DNA from: Kluyveromyces lactis
Taxonomy: Eukaryota > Ascomycota > Saccharomycetes > Saccharomycetales > Saccharomycetaceae
Reading direction: 5' to 3'
NCBI RefSeq assembly: GCF_000002515.2
Contig: NC_006040.1
Coordinates: 744,001 to 808,000, forward strand
DNA length: 64,000 nucleotides
Shown here piece after piece: positions 1 to 9,723 of the stretch. Within the stretch, counting starts at the first letter, position 1; each line of letters opens with the position of its first letter. The notes under the pieces are model-generated. The model saw only the letters and a list, made by a program, of their open reading frames with translations, made no database searches and was not told the DNA's origin. The translations under genes and the position numbers were made by a program.

Positions 1-45
1 ATACTGGCTTGACTCTCATTTTTTAATGTGAAGTTTGCATACTAT

Positions 46-615
46 TTATTTCTTGTTCAATTCGATGTGTTTGATAAATTTTGCAGGGTTACCTGCCACA
101 ACGACATTAGCATCAACGTCTTTAGTGATCACACTTCCAGATCCAATAACAGCATTGTCACCAATTGTAACACCAGGCAAGATTGTCACGTTTCCACCAA
201 TCCAGACTCTATTTCCAATTTTAACTGGGATACCAAACTCCACGCCTTTCGAGCGTTCAATAGGATCCAGAGCATGTGACGCTGTGTATATATGTACACC
301 AGGTCCCAGCAGAACATCATCACCAATTTCAATTTTACAAACGTCTAACATAATGCAATCGAAATTGGCGTAGAAGTTCTTTCCGACAGTGATGTTAGAT
401 CCATAATCACAACGAAAGTTTGGTTCAATAAAGGCGTTGTAGTGCTTTCCCAATAACTGATCTAGAATCCGTTTTCTAAGCTCTTCATCTTCTGGTTTGG
501 ACTGGTTGAAATCGTAAACCAATTGACGTGCTTTGAGTCTTTCTTCTACGAGTTCAGGATCCATACATAAGTATGGCTCACCTATAAGCATCTTCTCTTT
601 TTCGCTCCTTGTCAT
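46..615 (-). CDS. Maltose/galactoside O-acetyltransferase-like hexapeptide protein
   Basis: Predicted cytosolic acetyl-CoA-dependent O-acetyltransferase of the NodL/LacA/Maa family, 189 residues, close in length to S. cerevisiae YJL218W. The N-terminal third has the Mac-type helical region (EKEKMLIGEPY). The rest is a left-handed beta-helix of hexapeptide repeats, seen as IGDDVLLGPGV, IGNRVWIGGNV and IGDNAVIGSGS. The family catalytic histidine is probably the His of TASHALD (about residue 114), and the terminal VVAGNPAK motif is typical. The start is the ATG at 615. The acceptor sugar cannot be told from sequence. Such genes are patchily distributed in yeasts and resemble bacterial enzymes, so ancient transfer is possible, but nothing in base usage here proves it. 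The family call is secure and the substrate is unknown. Confidence 0.9.
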   Translation of the reverse strand: MTRSEKEKMLIGEPYLCMDPELVEERLKARQLVYDFNQSKPEDEELRKRILDQLLGKHYNAFIEPNFRCDYGSNITVGKNFYANFDCIMLDVCKIEIGDDVLLGPGVHIYTASHALDPIERSKGVEFGIPVKIGNRVWIGGNVTILPGVTIGDNAVIGSGSVITKDVDANVVVAGNPAKFIKHIELNKK

Positions 616-1311
616 TGTTAAAATGGCCTGTGAATATCCTGATCCAATCCTCTTTATTATTCAGGAGACAGTATAATTAGATTAACTTATCTTGTAAGGA
701 TGTTCAAAAGCTGAATAGATTCAAGTGGTTGTAAATTCCCCAGTTTTTATATGCGTTTGAAGGTATACTTCGGATATGTCTAAACGTCAATTTCTCTGCA
801 GTGAAACCTATGTGGAATGAAAATTACACCTATAAAGTGTTGATATTTCGGAACTTTAAGTAGCTGCGGAAAAACCCTTGCATAAAGGGAGACATACCGG
901 AATATCGGAATACCAAATGCAAGTGTCGTTGCATGATACTGTAATCGATTGGAGATAAATCGCTGACGATTCGAGTAAAATTTCATGACAATTGGTGATA
1001 CATTGTTCAGACCGTGTAGTAGAACAATGGAGGATATCGTTCATGTATGCCACGGTTTAAGAATTGGAATGGACTAATGAAATACATCCACAAAGGGGAA
1101 ACTTCCAAAGTATTTTTTGGTGGAAGTACATTGGCAATTGATCTTTCACTCCGTTTTGTACTTTTTATTGTCATAGTATTATAGCACTTGGCAGTTGAAG
1201 GTTCCTTCTAAGAAGCACTCCAGAAGGGTTGAAAGGTGACAAGGCATTTTGAGTTCATGACTAGCACTTGAAAATGTGCTTCTATAAACAACATCAGAAG
1301 ACATGATAGCT
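616..1311. other. Intergenic, promoter side of the acetyltransferase gene
   Basis: About 700 bases between the acetyltransferase start and tRNA-Gln. The only open frames are short, lack recognisable motifs and overlap each other on the minus strand. I see no RNA gene or repeat here. Confidence 0.6.
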
Positions 1312-1383
1312 GGTTGTATAGTGTAGTGGTTATCACTTTCGGTTTTGATCCGAACAACCCCGGTTCGAATCCGGGTACGACCT
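1312..1383 (+). tRNA. tRNA-Gln, anticodon TTG
   Basis: A 72-base intronless tRNA gene nearly identical to S. cerevisiae tRNA-Gln(UUG). The acceptor stem GGTTGTA pairs with TACGACC, with discriminator T. The anticodon arm reads CGGTTTTGATCCG, giving anticodon TTG. The A box is TAGTGTAGTGG and the B box is GGTTCGAATCC. A T-run (ACTTTTTT) directly after the gene is the RNA polymerase III terminator. The acceptor pair T-G at position 4 differs from the S. cerevisiae sequence but keeps pairing. Confidence 0.97.
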
Positions 1384-1974
1384 ACTTTTTTGTTCGTATA
1401 TGTGAATTGTGTATGTATGTTAGAGCGTGTAGCCAGCAAACGCACGGTTGAAGAAGCAGAACCCTTCTCGACTTTCAAATGACACACTGTGCTAATTCTT
1501 TAATTACGTTAACCACATTCTCTTTTAACTACAATCTATCTGCTTTCTTACGAATACGAATGTCAATTTAATATTCCAAACCTAGACTGACATTTCCTGT
1601 TCGAAAAGACTGATTCAGCAAAAAACCACTAGTTTAATGTTGTAGGCAATTTATTGCCTAGGCCAAACATAACAATTCAGTTCTACAACCAGGATATGCA
1701 CTTGTTTTACACTGAATCGACAAGCGTGCACTGATTTTTTTTTAAAGACTTATCTCTGACCTTAGCTGCCCTCATCGTATTTCTGGCTGCGTCACCTCTT
1801 GCTCGTTTGAACGATAACTTCGAATCACCAAGAAAAAAAAAAAAATAAACAGCTTAAAATAATTTGCGTATATATGAACACATAGGATAGTCATTTTATT
1901 CTACGATTGAAAATATGAACCGTACTTTTCGATACCTTAACTGCATCAATTACAGATAACATCATACTGTCAAG
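1384..1974. other. Intergenic: tRNA terminator and ERG9 promoter region
   Basis: Begins with the Pol III T-run of tRNA-Gln and continues as the ERG9 upstream region. An imperfect hairpin (AGGCAATTTATTGCCT) lies near 1645-1660, and A/T homopolymers lie near 1738 and 1830. No coding potential is seen. Confidence 0.6.
1394..1400 (+). promoter_or_regulatory. Sterol-response-element-like heptamer TCGTATA upstream of ERG9
   Basis: An exact match to the S. cerevisiae Upc2/Ecm22 sterol response element core TCGTATA. Upc2 is known to act on ergosterol genes including ERG9. It lies about 575 bases before the ATG and directly behind a tRNA, so it may be chance. Near-matches TCGTATT occur closer, around 1777 and on the minus strand around 1550. 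Confidence 0.3.
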
Positions 1975-3300
1975 ATGGGGAAAGTTGCTGAATTACTTTC
2001 GCATCCACTTGAATTGAAAGCAGCCTTAAAATTGAAGTTTTTGAGAAAGCCATTATTTCCAGATGTCGTGATTGAAGAATCTGCCGATCTTACGAGATGC
2101 CACGAGCTTTTGAAGTTGACTTCCAGGTCTTTTGCTGCAGTGATTATGGAACTTCATCCTGAATTGCGTAATGCCGTCATGCTTTTTTATTTGGTTTTGA
2201 GGGCTTTGGATACTGTGGAAGATGATATGACTATCGATCCAAAGATCAAAATCCCAGTATTGCGTGAATTTGACTCTAAGTTAGATCTACCATCATGGTA
2301 CTTTGACGGTAATGGCCCTAATGAAAAGGATCGTGCTGTATTGGTCGATTTCCCATGTATTTTGAACGAATTGCACAAATTGAAACCAGAATACCAAAGA
2401 GTGATTAAGGAAATTACGGGCAAGATGGGTAACGGTATGGCTGATTACATCTTGGATGAGAATTTCAATCTGAATGGACTACAAACTGTTGCGGATTACG
2501 ATCTATATTGTCATTACGTTGCAGGTCTTGTGGGAGATGGGTTGACACAAATGTTAGTTTTGGCTGGTTTTGGCTCCAATGATTTATATGATGAAAACGT
2601 TCATCTATATGAAGATATGGGACTCTTTTTGCAAAAGACAAATATTATCAGAGATTACGCCGAAGACCTTGCTGATGGTCGTTCGTTCTGGCCAAAGGAA
2701 ATATGGTCGTTATACGCCGAGAAACTTTCCGACTTTGCTAAGCCAGAAAACACCCAACAAGGGCTATATTGTATCAACCACCTCGTTTTGAATGCTATGA
2801 CCCATATCGAAAGTGTACTACACTATTTGGCTTCTATTCATGAACAGTCTTCTTTCCAATTTTGTGCCATTCCTCAGGTAATGGCCATTGCAACTCTTTC
2901 TCTGGTGTTTGCAAACCCTAAAGTCATGCATGAGAATGTTAAGATCAGAAAGGGGACTACATGCTATCTAATTCTTAAATCAAGGACACTAAGGGGTTGC
3001 GTAGAGATTTTCCAATATTACCTCCGTGATATTAAAAAGCGACTAACAGTGGAAGACCCAAGCTATCTAAAGCTAAACATCCAAATCTCAAAGATTGAGC
3101 AATATATCGAGTCCATGTACCAGGAACAATTGCCATTGGGTGTGAAACCACAAGAAACTTTGATTTACAAAAAAGTGTTGGATAGAACTGAATATGACTC
3201 GAAGGTTGCAGTCATTGAAGAAGATGAAGAGTTTAAATTCAATCTCGGTTTTACAATGTTCCTCACTTTTATCGCCGCTGTCTATTTCTACTCCAAATAA
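1975..3300 (+). CDS. ERG9: Squalene synthase (farnesyl-diphosphate farnesyltransferase)
   Basis: Joins two farnesyl diphosphates to presqualene diphosphate and reduces it to squalene, the first committed step of ergosterol synthesis, at the ER membrane. It is 441 residues against 444 in S. cerevisiae. Visible motifs are the first Asp-rich site D79-TVED with the preceding [10 protein letters not shown] substrate region, and the second site RDYAED near residues 226-231, followed by the [10 protein letters not shown] block typical of the family. The C terminus (about 422-441, [14 protein letters not shown]) is the single hydrophobic tail anchor. The start ATG at 1975 gives [11 protein letters not shown], matching the yeast N terminus in style. 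It runs convergently toward RTP1. The assignment is secure. Confidence 0.98.
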   Translation: MGKVAELLSHPLELKAALKLKFLRKPLFPDVVIEESADLTRCHELLKLTSRSFAAVIMELHPELRNAVMLFYLVLRALDTVEDDMTIDPKIKIPVLREFDSKLDLPSWYFDGNGPNEKDRAVLVDFPCILNELHKLKPEYQRVIKEITGKMGNGMADYILDENFNLNGLQTVADYDLYCHYVAGLVGDGLTQMLVLAGFGSNDLYDENVHLYEDMGLFLQKTNIIRDYAEDLADGRSFWPKEIWSLYAEKLSDFAKPENTQQGLYCINHLVLNAMTHIESVLHYLASIHEQSSFQFCAIPQVMAIATLSLVFANPKVMHENVKIRKGTTCYLILKSRTLRGCVEIFQYYLRDIKKRLTVEDPSYLKLNIQISKIEQYIESMYQEQLPLGVKPQETLIYKKVLDRTEYDSKVAVIEEDEEFKFNLGFTMFLTFIAAVYFYSK

Positions 3301-3665
3301 TCAGCATAAATAAAAGTAAATAAGCGAAGCACTTTATAACAAAATCCAAAGTAGTACATTTCAAAAATGTCGCATTAAATTTATAAACTGTTTTGACATT
3401 CAAGACCGCAGAGAAGATAATATTGTGATCAGAGGGGTATACACCCTGATCTAATAATTTAGCTTACGCATCTAACGGCAGTCGAACAGTTCCAGCATTG
3501 CTGTTGTTGTTGTTGTTGTTGTTCACATTGATGTATTTATGAAAGCAATGGAAGATGTATACTATCAGAATGATAATTGACTTTGGAAAACACCAGAGTC
3601 ATAAATATGATGACGTTTTTTTAATTCGTTTAACATCAATAAATATCAATAACTATGTACTAGTC
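3301..3665. other. Convergent 3' intergenic region, ERG9/RTP1
   Basis: Shared 3' region of two convergent genes. It contains a short GTT/TGT microsatellite and AT-rich sequence suited to polyadenylation. No gene is seen. Confidence 0.6.
3502..3523. repeat. TGT trinucleotide microsatellite
   Basis: Seven tandem TGT units plus one T in the ERG9/RTP1 convergent intergenic region. It is a simple repeat, outside coding sequence. Confidence 0.95.
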
Positions 3666-6551
3666 TTAATTTGCCAAACCTCCTATTACCTTCTCCTGCA
3701 GAAGGGCTTCTAGGTGGTTTGAAACAGTTTTTATCTGTTCGCAAACAAGGTAATCATCGTCCTGTGTTGCAACGTACTCTAATGTGCTCTTAATCTTTTC
3801 AGGGGGATAATTTTCTGGGAATAGGTTAAGACCAGAATTTAACATGAGATCATAAACCACATGAACTGCGCTTCTGCGCATGATTGCAGAGTTTTTCTTT
3901 ATATTGATATCATCTGTATCATTACCCGTTTCAAATGTTAATATCCCAAATGCACAGTCAAGAATATCAGCAATCAAACCTCGAATTCCCAAAGCATTAG
4001 ATTCAAGGCACTGCCCCAATATTGACATCGAGGACATTCTTATCCTGTTATCAAGTTGATCTTTTGCCCGTATGTTCTCCAAACATACTTCAATCAATTT
4101 TGCAGCCTTAGGACCTGAAAATGATTTACCTTGAACTGACACATAATGAATAAATACCTCACCAACCTTTAAGATGTCATCTACGCTGTTTTTATTTCTA
4201 CAAGCACGATAAAATTGCAAGAGTAGATCCAAAGTTTCATTGGGTGCAAATTGCACAAGAACTCCCAAACCTCTTATAACATTCAAATAAATGAAAGCAT
4301 CTTGATCATGAAGTTGGGTAATATGTATTGCGAATACTTTTTTTACATCAATGAGAGGAGATTTCTTTTCAATTAGCTGTCTTAGTTGAAGCAAACCATG
4401 TGCTCGAATAGGAACTAGAGGATCGTTGACATTTGTCAATGCCTTCTTCAAAAGTGCTTTATCTTGTTCATTGGAACTGTTTGCTTCGGCTTGAGAGGTT
4501 GGCAACAATAAAACATCTGAAATCTGATCATAGAGTTCTTTGCAATCATCCCTACTGACAAAGGGTTCAATTTTTTTTTGGATTGATGACAATAATTCTT
4601 TTTCTTTTGGACTATATGCAGAATGAAATGTTGGAATAATTGAATTGATTAGTTTTAGCGCTACTTCAAGTGTATTATCATTAATAATCATGTCTCCGTC
4701 ATTATTCTCCGTAAAATTAGTCAAATTGGCAGCGTCATCTTCATCCTCATCATCTGAGTCAGGTTCAACTGAAATTTCTTTAGAATCGCGAGTAAAGTCT
4801 AATATTTGCAAAATAATAACTAATAAATCTGCAGGTTCAGCCAACATGTTTGATTTGAAGACTTCGTTCATCTTTTCCAAAACCTTCAAAAATATCATCG
4901 ATTGCAAACTGTCAGCAAAAGAATTATTTCTCTCATCATTCACAAAATTTAGTGATTGGTTAGATTCAGATGAATTTCTTGGCTCTTGCATAAGCCAGTT
5001 ATTGATCACTGCGGAGAATATCGATTTGTTAACCTGCTGGTCGTCGATTCTAGCCAAAAGTTCAATAAACAGTTCAACTGCCGGATCAATATCCATGAAA
5101 AGTTTTTGAAATCGTTTAGTTGTTTCTTCCTCCACACTGAGCTTCCCAATCCCAAGATCTTCCGAGATTCTCTGCTCCTTGACAGTGATATATGCTAAAT
5201 GAGTTTCAAGATCAATTTTGTACTCCCACGAATCATGATCATAATTTACCATGTTCAATAAGATAACATGAAGATATTTGTAGCCTTCAGTTATGACCAT
5301 ATAAGTTTTAATCAAACCAAGAATGATATTATAGTAGTGATCTTTCGCACCATCTGGTGCGATTTTTTGATGGTTCTTCAAAAACATAGAATATATCCAT
5401 AAATTCAAATAAAAACTCTGACCATTATTATGTCCTAGTATCATCTCATTAATGACTTCAACATAAGGAGTACGTTCCAAAGAAATGAGAACATTTATCA
5501 TATCGTTGAGCTCTTTCACTGATATATCTTTTGAATCCAGGTTGTATAATATCCCGTAAATTTTACTGAAAAGGAAATCTTTGACAATACGTTTATTCTT
5601 TAGGTAAAAAGCGGTTACTAACCCATTCAAGCAACTTACCAATATTGGTTTATCGATATGAGTTAAACCTTCATATATTTGTACGAATAATTTGTCGAAG
5701 TACTCCACACTGGATATTGACCTTGGTTTTGATGTTACAATTTGATTAACTCTTTCGAACTTTGAGGTATCAACTTGAACATCCTCTCTTAGACCAATCA
5801 CAAAATCTATTAAAGAAATCAAACCATCACTCCGTTCTATTACAAGTAAACTTAATCTATTAAGAGGCCAAGCCTTAGCTTTGTCGTTTTTTATCGTTGA
5901 AAGAAGTAATGAATATATCTCGAATAAGGAATACGTATCCTTGATGGTTTCCATTTTTCTTAATTTTTCTTCAAAAGCAGCATTTCCCGTGGTACACATT
6001 AAAGCCATATACCCAATCATTGTATCGGAATATCCGGGTCCGCCTTTCAAAATTATCTTTCTAACATAATTGTTTTCTGGAGTGTGTAAAAATATCGATT
6101 CAAAAGCCAATAGGGCAACCTTCAATGTCTCAACATCTGCGATCTTTCCATTTGGAACTTTGTACAGTTTATTTTCTTCTTTGAATACATCAAGTCTCCT
6201 TTGTTCTATGGGTATCCCAATATCAATTGGTAGATTTGCAGTGATCCCATGAATTACCAATAAATTGATTAGGGTATCAAAATCCTTCATATCATGTAAT
6301 GAGATCGGTATTATGTCCGCATTTTCTTGTTGTTTTTCTGCGACTAGACTACATAATCTAGTCAAGAACTTCGCTAATTTTTCTATAAGTTCCTTGTTGC
6401 TTAAGTTTAATGATTCGTAGATATCACCAATATCGTCATTATGTTTTATAGGTTTAAGGAATTCATCTAACTCTTGAAAGAATGCATCAATTGGAGTATC
6501 GCTTACGAAATCAAGCTTCCTAGATAATACTTCTGTCAATTTATTTGACAT
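3666..6551 (-). CDS. RTP1: RNA polymerase II nuclear-import/assembly factor Rtp1 (TANGO6 family)
   Basis: A 961-residue HEAT-like helical protein, close to S. cerevisiae Rtp1 (YMR185W, 981 residues). Rtp1 is a cytoplasmic factor that helps assemble RNA polymerase II and bring it into the nucleus. The telling segment is DPLVPIRAHGLLQLRQLI near residue 700, the start of the conserved RTP1 C1 domain. The C-terminal C2 domain follows around 865-950, with RMSSMSILGQCLE and RRSAVHVVYDLM just before and within it. An acidic patch (DSDDEDEDD) lies near residue 600. The start is the ATG at 6551. It is divergent from YAR1, sharing a 276-bp promoter. Identification rests on recalled family motifs and length. 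Confidence 0.85.
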   Translation of the reverse strand: MSNKLTEVLSRKLDFVSDTPIDAFFQELDEFLKPIKHNDDIGDIYESLNLSNKELIEKLAKFLTRLCSLVAEKQQENADIIPISLHDMKDFDTLINLLVIHGITANLPIDIGIPIEQRRLDVFKEENKLYKVPNGKIADVETLKVALLAFESIFLHTPENNYVRKIILKGGPGYSDTMIGYMALMCTTGNAAFEEKLRKMETIKDTYSLFEIYSLLLSTIKNDKAKAWPLNRLSLLVIERSDGLISLIDFVIGLREDVQVDTSKFERVNQIVTSKPRSISSVEYFDKLFVQIYEGLTHIDKPILVSCLNGLVTAFYLKNKRIVKDFLFSKIYGILYNLDSKDISVKELNDMINVLISLERTPYVEVINEMILGHNNGQSFYLNLWIYSMFLKNHQKIAPDGAKDHYYNIILGLIKTYMVITEGYKYLHVILLNMVNYDHDSWEYKIDLETHLAYITVKEQRISEDLGIGKLSVEEETTKRFQKLFMDIDPAVELFIELLARIDDQQVNKSIFSAVINNWLMQEPRNSSESNQSLNFVNDERNNSFADSLQSMIFLKVLEKMNEVFKSNMLAEPADLLVIILQILDFTRDSKEISVEPDSDDEDEDDAANLTNFTENNDGDMIINDNTLEVALKLINSIIPTFHSAYSPKEKELLSSIQKKIEPFVSRDDCKELYDQISDVLLLPTSQAEANSSNEQDKALLKKALTNVNDPLVPIRAHGLLQLRQLIEKKSPLIDVKKVFAIHITQLHDQDAFIYLNVIRGLGVLVQFAPNETLDLLLQFYRACRNKNSVDDILKVGEVFIHYVSVQGKSFSGPKAAKLIEVCLENIRAKDQLDNRIRMSSMSILGQCLESNALGIRGLIADILDCAFGILTFETGNDTDDINIKKNSAIMRRSAVHVVYDLMLNSGLNLFPENYPPEKIKSTLEYVATQDDDYLVCEQIKTVSNHLEALLQEKVIGGLAN

Positions 6552-6711
6552 TTTGTGAAACCGATGTCAGGTCTTGAAGGCGCAGCTGACACTCTCCCGA
6601 TGTAGGCGTGATCATGTTGTTCTAAAGAGAGGTGCTCAGAGATGTCCTGAATTATATTTAAAGCCTTTAGCACATCTATTTCGGAGAAAAAGAAAAAGTA
6701 ACCTTTTAACA

Positions 6712-6720
6712 TGAAAAATT
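6712..6720 (+). promoter_or_regulatory. RRPE-like element upstream of YAR1
   Basis: TGAAAAATT matches nine bases of the ribosomal RNA processing element (TGAAAAATTT), the Stb3-bound motif of ribosome-biogenesis genes. It is 108 bases before the YAR1 ATG and 26 bases from a PAC motif, the usual paired arrangement. Confidence 0.6.
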
Positions 6721-6745
6721 GAAAAGTTCACAGAATTTGGATTAT

Positions 6746-6760
6746 GAGATGAGATGAGCT
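6746..6760 (+). promoter_or_regulatory. PAC motif (GATGAG repeats) upstream of YAR1
   Basis: GAGATGAGATGAGCT contains two overlapping GATGAG units and the PAC-like ending GATGAGCT, the Dot6/Tod6 site found at ribosome-biogenesis promoters. It lies 68 bases before the YAR1 ATG. Yar1 is a chaperone for ribosomal protein Rps3, so the site fits the regulon. Confidence 0.65.
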
Positions 6761-6827
6761 AAGATATGAACAGAGAACAGGAAAACTACGCAATCAAGCC
6801 CAAAATACAGAACGAAATTATTGTAAG

Positions 6828-7448
6828 ATGAGTCTACATACAGGACCTTTAGATCAAGAAGATCAAGAAGCTATCATCGTTGATGCAAGAGCTGGAGATT
6901 TGGAGTCTCTTAAGGATATTTTTACCACTTTGATAGATCCAAGTGCACTCATTGAATGTACAGATGAATTGTCTAAGTCATCTGCCTTGCATATGGCAGC
7001 CGCCAACGGTCATTTCGAGGTGGTAAAATATCTACTAAGCATTTTCCCAAAGGATAAACTAAAGGAATGGGTCAACAAGCAAAACGAAACAGGTAACACT
7101 GCATTGCACTGGGCTTCGTTGAATGGTAAATTGGATATAGTACAGCTTCTTTGTGAAGAGTATGAGGCTGATCCATTCATCAGGAATAATTTCGACCATG
7201 ATGCCATCTACGAAGCTGAAAACAACGGACAAGAAGAGATAGAAACATATTACTTGAAGAAGTTCGACGTGGAACCCGAATCGACCGAAAATGAGGAAGA
7301 AACTTCATCGGAAAAGGAAGGAGAACAAGCCTCACAGCCCGCATCTATCGACAACGTCCAATTTAGAGAAGGTACAGAGATTGAACAAGTGACCAAAGAA
7401 GCTACAGAAGCTCTAAGAGAGCAAACTGAAAAGCTTCAACTAGAATAA
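6828..7448 (+). CDS. YAR1: Ankyrin-repeat chaperone of ribosomal protein Rps3
   Basis: A 206-residue protein that reads as the orthologue of S. cerevisiae Yar1 (YPL239W, 200 residues), which binds Rps3 and keeps it soluble until it joins the 40S subunit. The N terminus LDQEDQEAIIVDARAGDL is nearly that of yeast. Two ankyrin repeats are clear: SSALHMAAANGHFEVVKYLL (about 48-67) and NTALHWASLNGKLDIVQLL (about 90-108). A glutamate-rich stretch (about 145-170) is followed by the conserved EQVTKEATEALREQTEKL end. The start is the ATG at 6828. It is followed by SUI3 in the same order as YPL239W-YPL237W, which supports the call. PAC and RRPE sites lie upstream. Confidence 0.96.
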   Translation: MSLHTGPLDQEDQEAIIVDARAGDLESLKDIFTTLIDPSALIECTDELSKSSALHMAAANGHFEVVKYLLSIFPKDKLKEWVNKQNETGNTALHWASLNGKLDIVQLLCEEYEADPFIRNNFDHDAIYEAENNGQEEIETYYLKKFDVEPESTENEEETSSEKEGEQASQPASIDNVQFREGTEIEQVTKEATEALREQTEKLQLE

Positions 7449-7942
7449 GTTTCCTCTGAAAATGAACCGTGGTCAAAAAAAAATCATTCGGCTGGAAAGC
7501 TGTATTGTGGCCAATTTGAGCATAAAATATGAACCAAATGTCCATGTACATAACTGTATACTAATCATCAATAAACATAGGTACACCTACCTCATGCGCC
7601 CAACAAGCGGAGTTTTATCTAACCAGACTCAAAGGCCAAAGAATAGATAAGTCACGTGTGTTACCCGAACACTGAACGTGCACAATGACAACACTATCGC
7701 GTGGCCTGGGAAAATTTTGAAAATAGTGAGTTTTCGGAAAACCAAGAGAATTGAAACGACTGGATCGCAATTGTCATCGCTATTCAATATCCTATTGGAT
7801 TCTTCAGCTCATATTTGCACAAGGGTAAGACAACTTCTGTGGAAATCTGTTGGCAAGAGTCTAGTTCGTGTAAAGTTCAAGGCCCTTTCCGTTATTACTA
7901 AGGAGATTAGCAAGAAGCGAGAAGATACAAAGATACTCAACG
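7449..7942. other. Intergenic: YAR1 3' region and SUI3 promoter
   Basis: About 500 bases between tandem genes. It contains paired Cbf1- and Reb1-type sites near 7651-7667. A 90-codon open frame at 7678 overlaps the SUI3 start, has no recognisable motif and is judged spurious. Confidence 0.6.
7651..7667 (+). promoter_or_regulatory. Adjacent Cbf1 (GTCACGTG) and Reb1 (TTACCCG) sites, SUI3 promoter
   Basis: GTCACGTG at 7651-7658 is a Cbf1 site and TTACCCG at 7661-7667 an exact Reb1 site, two bases apart and about 280 bases before the SUI3 ATG. Both are general regulatory factors that open chromatin at highly expressed yeast genes. Confidence 0.6.
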
Positions 7943-8779
7943 ATGACTGATGTTGCGGCCGACTTAGGATTCGATCCAACGATGAAGAAGAAGAAGAGCA
8001 AGAAGGTAGTTCCGGAAGAACTGATTGCTGCTTCCACCGAGGGAACAGATGATCTTTTTGCTGGTTTGAAGAAGAAGAAGAAGAAGAGCAAGGAAGGTGA
8101 AGAAACCACTGAGAAGCAAGTGGACGACATTTCAGATGCTCTAGGCGAATTGAAGTTGAAGAAAAAGAAGAAGAAGGCTGCTGCTGCCGAGAGCAGTGTG
8201 GATGACTTTGAGAAGCAATTAGAACAAGCAGGTATTTCAGTCGATGATATTGCCAAGGAGGCCACTCCAACTGAAATCGATTCTAGCATTCAACAAGATG
8301 TTGGCCTACCATACCAAGACCTATTGTCTCGTTTCTTTAAGATTTTGAACACAAATAATCCTGAATTGGCCGGTGATAGATCAGGTCCAAAGTTCAAGAT
8401 CCCTCCACCAATCTGTCAAAGAGATGGTAAGAAGACTATATTTGCGAACATCCAAGAAATTAGTGAAAAATTACAAAGATCCCCAGAACATGTAATCCAG
8501 TATCTATTTGCGGAATTGGGTACCTCAGGTTCTGTTGACGGTCAAAAGAGATTGGTCATCAAGGGTAAGTTCTTGCCAAAGCAAATGGAAAATCTATTAA
8601 GAAGGTATATTCTGGAATATGTCACCTGTAAGACTTGTAAGAGTATCAATACCGTATTGAAGAAGGAACAATCGAACAGATTGTTCTTCTTGGTTTGTAA
8701 GAGTTGCGGTTCTACTAGATCCGTTTCCTCCATCAAGACCGGTTTCCAAGCCACCGTCGGTAAGAGAAAGAGAATGTAG
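7943..8779 (+). CDS. SUI3: Translation initiation factor eIF2, beta subunit
   Basis: The beta subunit of eIF2, which brings Met-tRNAi and GTP to the 40S subunit and influences start-codon choice. It is 278 residues against 285 in S. cerevisiae. The N-terminal half has the three lysine blocks (near residues 13-20, 42-50 and 72-78) that bind eIF5 and eIF2B epsilon. The C-terminal half has the eIF2B/eIF5 fold and a C4 zinc ribbon with C229, C232, C252 and C255. The start ATG at 7943 matches the yeast start style. It follows YAR1, as in S. cerevisiae. The identification is secure. Confidence 0.98.
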   Translation: MTDVAADLGFDPTMKKKKSKKVVPEELIAASTEGTDDLFAGLKKKKKKSKEGEETTEKQVDDISDALGELKLKKKKKKAAAAESSVDDFEKQLEQAGISVDDIAKEATPTEIDSSIQQDVGLPYQDLLSRFFKILNTNNPELAGDRSGPKFKIPPPICQRDGKKTIFANIQEISEKLQRSPEHVIQYLFAELGTSGSVDGQKRLVIKGKFLPKQMENLLRRYILEYVTCKTCKSINTVLKKEQSNRLFFLVCKSCGSTRSVSSIKTGFQATVGKRKRM

Positions 8780-9195
8780 ATTAATTGATATGACGTATCA
8801 AAATAGTAGTATCATTAACATCTACCGAAAAATCAGAAAAAACTTCGACAATCTTCTAATGTTCAATACGATACAGTTCGAAAGGAATCAAATAAACCTC
8901 ATAAGGCATAGCTAATATATTCATGGTTGAATATTTTCTCCAGGGAGCATCGCATCGTGCAATTCACACATAACATATGAATAACACCAAATACTTGAAA
9001 AGAAATGAGAATAGAAGGTATCTTCATCCTTCTTTCACGTTCATTATTAATTTTTTTTCTGTTTGTGTATGTTATCTAATGGTTTTTATCTAATCTGTAA
9101 TTTAGTTGTTATAAACAAAACGACGAGATCAATGCTCTAAAAGATCAATTTAAATTTAAGCTCTATAATCTGAAACCCTTCCCCCAGTTAAAATA
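8780..9195. other. Convergent 3' intergenic region
   Basis: AT-rich region between the ends of SUI3 and the minus-strand gene ending at 9196. No gene, RNA or repeat of note is seen. Confidence 0.6.
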
Positions 9196-9723
9196 TCATA
9201 TCTGTGCATTTTCGATCAATTTACGGAAAGAAGGACACCACGAATTCACCGACATATCCGACAGCATCCATTTTGTAATTAAATCTGTAACCCGTTTTGA
9301 ATCGTTCAAGTTGGCGAATATTTCACTCAACGCATATCTTGTGCCCTCGTTTTCCAATACATTTTCTAGAACCTTATCCACCTTAGTTTTATAAAAGGAA
9401 AATTCCTTATCTTGTAAGTTACTCGGTAACGATGTGATCCATTGATATTTATCAGACAATTCCTGTTTGCTCAACGCTACGATGGAAGTGTCGAGACTTT
9501 CTGTACTTCTTAGTTTTTCACTAACTTTACGCTTCATACTTGGAGGTGGTACTGTTGCCATCCTTGTATTCCCTGAGGTGTCCACACTTTGGGACACAAT
9601 TCTCTTTGGTGCTATACTGGCAGCGCCCGGATAAATGAAACTAGGACAATCATTGTACCCTGGAATTTCTGTCTCCCTACAGTTCTGGAAACTCCTAGTT
9701 CGATTCATTCCGGATGACTCCAT
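9196..9723 (-). CDS. Conserved-looking protein of unknown function, 175 aa
   Basis: Not recognised with confidence. The first 90 residues look disordered and rich in Ser, Arg and Pro, with phosphorylation-like sites (RTRSFQNC, MKRKVSEKL). The last 80 residues look like a compact helical domain with aromatic anchors: KYQWITSLPSN, FSFYKTKVDKVLENVL, KRVTDLITKWML and WCPSFRKLIENA. No transmembrane segment or signal peptide is seen. The start is the ATG at 9723; the frame is open a little further upstream, but with no earlier ATG before a stop. It is convergent with SUI3. It is probably a real gene because of its length and domain-like C terminus. Confidence 0.75.
   Translation of the reverse strand: MESSGMNRTRSFQNCRETEIPGYNDCPSFIYPGAASIAPKRIVSQSVDTSGNTRMATVPPPSMKRKVSEKLRSTESLDTSIVALSKQELSDKYQWITSLPSNLQDKEFSFYKTKVDKVLENVLENEGTRYALSEIFANLNDSKRVTDLITKWMLSDMSVNSWCPSFRKLIENAQI

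Noticed and set aside
7809-8289. Two minus-strand frames of over 140 codons opposite SUI3
   Set aside because: They are shadows of the lysine (AAG) repeats of SUI3, giving runs of Phe, Leu and Ser.
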